Shown in pieces: positions 59,233 to 64,000 of a DNA stretch of 64,000 nucleotides. The notes beneath the pieces were generated by a model. The model was given only the letters and a program-made list of their open reading frames with translations. It was not told where the DNA came from and searched no databases. The stretch comes from Bacteroidales bacterium (GTDB lineage Bacteria > Bacteroidota > Bacteroidia > Bacteroidales > F082). The stretch covers positions 310,001 to 374,000 of the forward strand of contig JAFXLL010000010.1 of assembly GCA_017531225.1 (NCBI GenBank). The letters are read 5' to 3'. The first letter of the stretch is position 1. Every line of letters begins with the position of its first letter. The position numbers and the translations under genes were made by a program.

Positions 59233-60906
59233 ATGAAGGCAGATCATATCATAAAAAACGCGAAAATCTTCACGGCGGACAAAGACAATCCGCAAGCGAC
59301 TGCCATTGTCGTGAAGGATGGCAAATTCGTCTACGTGGGCGACGAGGCTGGCCTTTCAGCGTATGAGGGCGAAGTCACCGACATGGGCGGAAAATTCATC
59401 ATGCCGGGCATCATCGACACCCATGTGCATATCACGACAGGCACCGCTTTCGAGTATGCTGATTTGGGCGTGTACGTCCCATGCAACAGCAAAAAGGAAG
59501 CCTTGGCTTTTATGTCGGAACATATCGCCAAAAACCCTGGACTGGAGCCTTACAGATTCATGTTGGAGCGCGCAGCCCTGAATGGAGAAGAACTCTTGAA
59601 AGAGGACCTCGACGCCATCTGCCCCGACAGCGGACTCGTAATCCTGGAAGGCGAAGCGCATAGCGTTTGGGTGAACTCCAAGATGCTCGCGCAACACGGC
59701 ATCAACGATGAAACGCCAGACCCCGTGCCCGGACTTGCCTATTACGTGCGCAAGGACGGCCACGTGACCGGAAACGCCTTTGAATCGGCAAGCTGGCCCT
59801 TCCTCTTCGACCAATTGAGAAAGAGCCTGACCAATGAACAGATAGGGACAGCGGTTTCGCGCTGGATCGATTTTTCCAAGGAATACGGCATAAGCGCTGT
59901 TTTTGACGCCGGATTCCCTGAGCACAACGACATCCACGAGCGGATCTACGCCTATATGCGCGATTTGGACAGACAAGGCAAATTGCCGGTTTACGTTGAC
60001 GGATGCTATATCCTCACGAATCCGAAAAAGGTGAAGGAAGCCCTGGAAGAAACGAAGCATTTCAACCGCGAGTTTACCACCGAGCACCTGAAGGTGCATA
60101 CATTGAAGATTATGATGGATGGCACCCTGAAGATTGAGACTGCTGCAATGGTGACGCCATACGAAGACACCGGAGCGGCTGGAGCCACAACTTTCACTGC
60201 CGAGGAAATCGCGGAAATCCTCAAGGAACTCAACAAGGCCGGACTTGACCTTCACGTGCATTGTGTCGGCGAACGCTCGTCGCGCGTGGTCCTTGACGGC
60301 GTTGAATTAGCCAAGAAGGAACTGGGCGACAGCTTCCGTGTGAAAGTCACCTGCTGCCATCTTTGGGTTCAGGACGACGCCGACCTCTCACGTTTCGCGG
60401 AACTTGGCGTGATTGCCAACTACACGCCCGCATGGCACAACGGAAACATGGGCTTGGGCTGCGAACCTTCAGAGTTCTGGCCCAACCTGATTGGCGAGAA
60501 CCGCGCCAAGAAAATGTTCCGCAGCAAGACCGTCTGGGACAGCGGCGCACTGGTGACCTGGTCAAGCGACGACGTCGACTTCGGCGAGTTCCTGACCTGG
60601 AACCCGTATTATGGCATGGAAATCGGCATGACTCGCTGGATCAACGAGAAGACCAAGATCATGGAAAGCCAAAGGACGCTTAAACCGCTCGATCCCGCCA
60701 ATGAGAGAATGAGCATTGAGGAAATGATCCTTGGCTATACCATCAACGGCGCCAAGCAGTTAGGCATCGAAGCCAACAAAGGCTCCATCGCCGTCGGCAA
60801 GGACGCTGACTTTTTGGTGTTCGACAACGACCTGCTCACGGCGGAGCATGAGGGCTTCAGCCACAACATGCCGAAGGAAGTGTATTTCGGCGGAAAGAAG
60901 ATGTAA
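59233..60906 (+). CDS. YtcJ-type amidohydrolase
   Basis: A 557-residue enzyme, the third of a close paralogue group. Motifs: IIDTHVHITTG, KIMMDGTLKIETA, LHVHCVGERSSR, TCCHLWVQ and WSSDDVDF. The glutamine-lysine pair (TQK) of the paralogues is replaced by TLK in the lysine region. The fourth metal segment reads CCHLW instead of CAHLE, so substrate specificity may differ. It overlaps the MATE gene by one base (TAATG), so the two should be co-translated. Its start is 27 bp after the DUF3089 stop. Confidence 0.93.
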   Translation: MKADHIIKNAKIFTADKDNPQATAIVVKDGKFVYVGDEAGLSAYEGEVTDMGGKFIMPGIIDTHVHITTGTAFEYADLGVYVPCNSKKEALAFMSEHIAKNPGLEPYRFMLERAALNGEELLKEDLDAICPDSGLVILEGEAHSVWVNSKMLAQHGINDETPDPVPGLAYYVRKDGHVTGNAFESASWPFLFDQLRKSLTNEQIGTAVSRWIDFSKEYGISAVFDAGFPEHNDIHERIYAYMRDLDRQGKLPVYVDGCYILTNPKKVKEALEETKHFNREFTTEHLKVHTLKIMMDGTLKIETAAMVTPYEDTGAAGATTFTAEEIAEILKELNKAGLDLHVHCVGERSSRVVLDGVELAKKELGDSFRVKVTCCHLWVQDDADLSRFAELGVIANYTPAWHNGNMGLGCEPSEFWPNLIGENRAKKMFRSKTVWDSGALVTWSSDDVDFGEFLTWNPYYGMEIGMTRWINEKTKIMESQRTLKPLDPANERMSIEEMILGYTINGAKQLGIEANKGSIAVGKDADFLVFDNDLLTAEHEGFSHNMPKEVYFGGKKM

Positions 60907-62276
60907 TGTCAGCAAAGGATTCGACATATCAGCTTCCGCAACGTTACTCCTTCAAATCCATCTGGAAGACTACATTCCCCATCCTTGTAGCCTTAGTGAT
61001 GGAGGAGTTGCTGGGCATGACCGACACGGCCTTTCTTGGCCGTGTCGGTGAGGTTGAATTGGGCGCCTCGGCCATTGCGGGTGTGTATTTCAGCATTCTG
61101 TACATGCTCGGCTTTGGCTTCTCCATCGGTGTCCAAATCATCATCGGTTGGCGCAACGGAGAAGCTAATGAGAACGGGAAAGGCTTTGATTCCATCGGGC
61201 GTGTTTTCTGGCAGGGCATTTGGTTCCTGGCAGCCTTGGCGCTCGTGACCATCGTCCTGTCGCACTTCCTGTCGCCGCCGCTTCTTCGTTCGCTCCTGAA
61301 ATCGGATAACATTTTTGAAGCCGCCAAAATCTATGTTGATTGGCGACTTCCCGGATTGCTCTTTGCCTTTATGACAGCGCTGTTCCGTGCTTTCTATGTT
61401 GGGACGCGGAAAACAGCCTGCCTCACATGGAATTCCATCGTATTGGTAAGCTGCAACGTCCTGTTGGACTGGTTGCTCATCTTCGGTCATTGGGGGCTGC
61501 CCGCCATGGGCATCAAGGGAGCCGCGTTGGCATCGACCATCTCGGAAGGCATTTCGTTGCTTTTCTTTGTGATATGGGCTGGCTTTACGGCCAATAAGAA
61601 ATATGGTCTTCAGAAGCCCGTCAAACCTGTGTGGAAGGAACTCAGGCGCATGCTCTCCACCGCCTCTTGGGTGATGGTGGAGTATGTGCTGAACATCTCG
61701 GTGTGGCTGTTTTTCTTCCTCTTCATCGAGCATTTGGGCGAAGAGCAGTTGGCTATTGCCAATATCGTCCGAAGCATTTCCGAGGTGCCGTTTGTATTTT
61801 CGGCGGCCTTTGCCTCTACTGCGGCAACGTTGGTGAGCAACATCATCGGCGAGGGTCATCCCGAAGGCGTGATTCCCATTATCCGACGGGTAGTCGTACT
61901 TTGTGCTCTGACCATGCTGCCGCTGCTGGCCGTCTTCGCCATTTTCCCGCATTGGATTATCAGCCTGTTCACCGACATTCCCTCATTGGTCGAAGGGTCC
62001 GTTGCCACGCTTTGGGTGATGTGCGCCGCCACCCTCGTCACGCTGCCATGGAATGTATATCTGCAATCGGTGGCCGGGACCGGAAACACACGGATATGCC
62101 TCCGTTTCGATGTGGTGGCTTTGTGCATCTACGCCGTATACTGCACCATCATCATCGGCATCCTCAAATCCAGTATTGCGTTGTGCTGGACGGCCGATGG
62201 CATCTATTCGCTTTGCATCTGGATCCAGTGTATCGTGTACATCCACGGGAAAAAATGGCGCAAAAAGACAATATAA
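60906..62276 (+). CDS. MATE family multidrug/metabolite exporter
   Basis: A 456-residue membrane protein with about twelve hydrophobic helices and the MATE repeat (two related halves). It begins with SFKSIWKTTFPILVALVMEE and LGMTDTAFLGRVGEVELGAS, the canonical MatE opening, with related segments in the second half (MVEYVLNISVWLFFFLFIEH and VRSISEVPFVFSAAFA). It couples export to H+ or Na+. Its coupling to the 59233 amidohydrolase by a one-base overlap suggests that it exports the enzyme's product or substrate. Confidence 0.93.
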   Translation: MSAKDSTYQLPQRYSFKSIWKTTFPILVALVMEELLGMTDTAFLGRVGEVELGASAIAGVYFSILYMLGFGFSIGVQIIIGWRNGEANENGKGFDSIGRVFWQGIWFLAALALVTIVLSHFLSPPLLRSLLKSDNIFEAAKIYVDWRLPGLLFAFMTALFRAFYVGTRKTACLTWNSIVLVSCNVLLDWLLIFGHWGLPAMGIKGAALASTISEGISLLFFVIWAGFTANKKYGLQKPVKPVWKELRRMLSTASWVMVEYVLNISVWLFFFLFIEHLGEEQLAIANIVRSISEVPFVFSAAFASTAATLVSNIIGEGHPEGVIPIIRRVVVLCALTMLPLLAVFAIFPHWIISLFTDIPSLVEGSVATLWVMCAATLVTLPWNVYLQSVAGTGNTRICLRFDVVALCIYAVYCTIIIGILKSSIALCWTADGIYSLCIWIQCIVYIHGKKWRKKTI

Positions 62277-62315
62277 TTTGATTTTGAGCAGTTACTAAAC
62301 AAAGAACCTAACAAT

Positions 62316-62963
62316 ATGCGTAAACATAGAATCGTCAGATTATTTGAGTCAAGGAAAGGACATCTTGATTCACGAGTGATGCAGGATTATATCAGTAATG
62401 GAATCGCCACCATTCCTTGCCGCGTTTCCGACTACTACGATATCATCAGCACCTATAGCATCAAGAGTTTTGAGACACTGAATACGGACTTCGTGGAGTA
62501 TCTTAAAATATCCGCCGAGGTGATACCGTCCGAATATCCCCTTGTCTTGGAATTCGTTGAAGACACCCTGTCGCAGGAGGAAAAGAAGACCATCAAAGAA
62601 ACCATCCGCGAGTATTTCGCCTATAATCTCGGCATGGTGGAAAAGCACCTGAAGCGACATACGAAAAGGTTCATCCTTATGTGTATCGGCATGATTCTGT
62701 CTGGAGTGTTGCTGTGGCTTTCGCAAGAAATGGCAGAGGTGCCGCGCGAAATGTTCTATGTCCTGTTCTGGTTTTTGGGCGACACCTTGTGCGACTATAT
62801 CTTCCTGACAGGGTACGATCTTCGCAAGGACAAACGGACGGCCGGACGGCTTGCGAGTGTCAAAGTGAAGTTCTCCAAAAACTTCGACGAGTCCGACTAC
62901 ACGGAAAAAGAAGTGGACAAATTGTATTCCGAAGTTGAAAAAGACGTAAAAGAAACACTATAA
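62316..62963 (+). CDS. Two-TM protein of unknown function
   Basis: A 215-residue protein. The N-terminal 110 residues are soluble and charged (VRLFESRKGHLDSRVMQDYI, DTLSQEEKKTIKETIREYF). Two hydrophobic helices follow at about 122-137 (RFILMCIGMILSGVLLWL) and about 145-165 (EMFYVLFWFLGDTLCDYIFL), then a short basic and acidic tail. No domain was recognised. It lies 39 bp after the MATE gene and 26 bp before the last amidohydrolase, all on the same strand, so it is probably part of the same transcript. Confidence 0.75.
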   Translation: MRKHRIVRLFESRKGHLDSRVMQDYISNGIATIPCRVSDYYDIISTYSIKSFETLNTDFVEYLKISAEVIPSEYPLVLEFVEDTLSQEEKKTIKETIREYFAYNLGMVEKHLKRHTKRFILMCIGMILSGVLLWLSQEMAEVPREMFYVLFWFLGDTLCDYIFLTGYDLRKDKRTAGRLASVKVKFSKNFDESDYTEKEVDKLYSEVEKDVKETL

Positions 62964-62989
62964 AAAAACAAATCATAAAAATTGAAATT

Positions 62990-64000
62990 ATGAAAGCAGA
63001 GAAAATTATTCTTGGGAATGTCATCACAATGGATGCGTTCAAACCCTATGCTGAAGCTATAGCGGTGGCCGATGGAAAAATCATCTATGTCGGAAGCAAG
63101 GATGCTGCCATGAAACTTCAAGGGGATAAGACCATGGTTTTGGATTATGGGAGCAATACCATTTATCCGGGTTTCCTTGAGGCACATTGCCATCCCGGAT
63201 TTGCAGGTAACATCATGTTCGGCAGGGCAAACCTGGCAGAAGGAAACACGCCAGAGGACTACCTGGCCATTCTAAAAAAGTATGTCGAAGAGAATCAGGA
63301 TAAACCACACATAGTGGGTTCGGGCTGGGCAGACGATCTGCTGTATCAGCTCAATGCCAAGCAATTGGATCAGATATGTCCGGACAAGCCCATGATCAAT
63401 CAAAGCAGCAGCGGCCACATGATGTGGGTCAACACCAAGGCTATGGAGGCCTTCGACATCAATGAAGAAGCTGTGAAACAATGGGGAACGGAATGTATCC
63501 ATGTAGATGAGAATGGCAAGCCGAACGGCCTGCTTGCCGAAAAGCCCGCCATCGATCTGGTCAAGAGGGTCCAGCCGGATCTTGCGCAGGCGAAGAAGGA
63601 GCTGTTAGGCTTCCAGCAATACGCTTTTTCAAACGGGTATACGGGTGTATACGACGCCGGTTACCAGCTTCTGACCAAGCATGACCCCCGTGCCTACAAG
63701 GAGCTTGACGATGAAGGCAAGCTGAAGATGTATTCCTTCTGTGGCAGTTTCGTCAACGACAACACAGATACCCCTGAAGAGGACATGGATAGGATTGCTC
63801 AGGAGGCAAAGGAATATAACGGCAAGCATGTGAAGGTAATCGGCGCTAAAGTCTTTGCCGATGGAGTCGTGGAGGGTCATACCGCATGGATGCTGGACGA
63901 CTATGTGGATAAACCAGGGTACAAAGGCGTAAGAAGATTCGATGACCATGACAAGATGGTAAGGCTCGTCAAGGCGGCGGCGACGCACCAGATGAACGTT
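62990..64000 (+). CDS. YtcJ-type amidohydrolase, 3'-partial
   Basis: ATG at 62990 opens a frame that runs to the end of the window (337 codons, no stop). It starts MKAEKIILGNVITMDAFKPY, followed by FLEAHCHPGFAG with the first metal His pair and WVNTKAMEAFDINEEAV. Its order differs enough from the four enzymes upstream to be a separate paralogue. The KVIGAKVFADGVVEGHTAWM segment corresponds to the lysine region in this family. The later His and Asp motifs would lie beyond the window. It follows the two-TM gene by 26 bp. Confidence 0.88.
   Translation, partial: MKAEKIILGNVITMDAFKPYAEAIAVADGKIIYVGSKDAAMKLQGDKTMVLDYGSNTIYPGFLEAHCHPGFAGNIMFGRANLAEGNTPEDYLAILKKYVEENQDKPHIVGSGWADDLLYQLNAKQLDQICPDKPMINQSSSGHMMWVNTKAMEAFDINEEAVKQWGTECIHVDENGKPNGLLAEKPAIDLVKRVQPDLAQAKKELLGFQQYAFSNGYTGVYDAGYQLLTKHDPRAYKELDDEGKLKMYSFCGSFVNDNTDTPEEDMDRIAQEAKEYNGKHVKVIGAKVFADGVVEGHTAWMLDDYVDKPGYKGVRRFDDHDKMVRLVKAAATHQMNV

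Noticed and set aside
1-64000. T9SS machinery genes (for example PorV, SprA)
   Set aside because: Only cargo proteins with sorting domains were found; no machinery gene was recognised in the window.

Overview
The window looks like a chromosomal piece of a Bacteroidota genome, order Bacteroidales, probably a gut or rumen lineage. The reasons are the TAnnTTTG-type promoter elements, A-rich leaders that mostly lack a strong Shine-Dalgarno, several large secreted proteins ending in type IX secretion (T9SS) sorting domains, SPOR and LptD envelope genes of the Bacteroidota type, and FISUMP-like lipoproteins. No rRNA, tRNA, CRISPR array or insertion sequence was recognised.

Layout. 1-3.0 kb: a translationally coupled trio of tandem-AAA+ ATPase, zinc-ribbon/FHA protein and PP2C phosphatase, a phospho-signalling operon with no kinase visible in the window. 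3.0-3.58 kb: a gene-free stretch holding a promoter-terminator unit and a strongly structured RNA element. 3.58-12.1 kb: secreted surface proteins (a 339-aa exported protein, a 1762-aa repeat protein, a 626-aa T9SS cargo and a 97-aa tail-anchored small protein). 12.1-23.1 kb: housekeeping and envelope genes (apbE, a DUF5686 barrel, a DivIC/FtsB-like protein, ridA, an amidase with SPOR domain, lptD, a T9SS thioredoxin-like protein and an orphan histidine kinase).

23.1-32.6 kb is accessory: two P-loop ATPases of patchily distributed families, gene remnants, an Abi/HEPN-like protein, and a set of genes that seem to belong together. That set is a Bacteroidota HTH-like protein, a one-pass receptor Ser/Thr kinase whose extracellular end is a FISUMP domain, a small tail-anchored protein, a FISUMP lipoprotein and a small P-loop NTPase. 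Two promoters in this set share an exact 18-bp tandem operator-like element with almost the same spacing to the -7 box. 32.8-35.9 kb is leuS, which carries an insertion of about 125 residues resembling a DUF559/PD-(D/E)XK nuclease just ahead of the KMSKS region. 35.9-50.9 kb holds a frameshifted lipoprotein, two giant tandem paralogous T9SS adhesin-like proteins (the second fused at its N-terminus to a small tail-anchored protein) and a lipoprotein.

51.0-64.0 kb is a dense one-strand cluster of five YtcJ-type amidohydrolases with a DUF3089 hydrolase, a carboxylesterase, a MATE exporter and a two-TM protein. One amidohydrolase has a strong Shine-Dalgarno and GC-rich codons suggesting Firmicute origin. 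Deletion scars (a DUF3089 remnant and an esterase tail) show that the cluster has been reshaped by recombination. The likely role is hydrolysis of amide- or ester-linked small molecules with export; the substrate cannot be read from sequence. The strongest candidates for new biology are the LeuS insertion, the receptor-kinase/FISUMP module with its shared operator, the small tail-anchored protein family and its fusion, and the amidohydrolase cluster.
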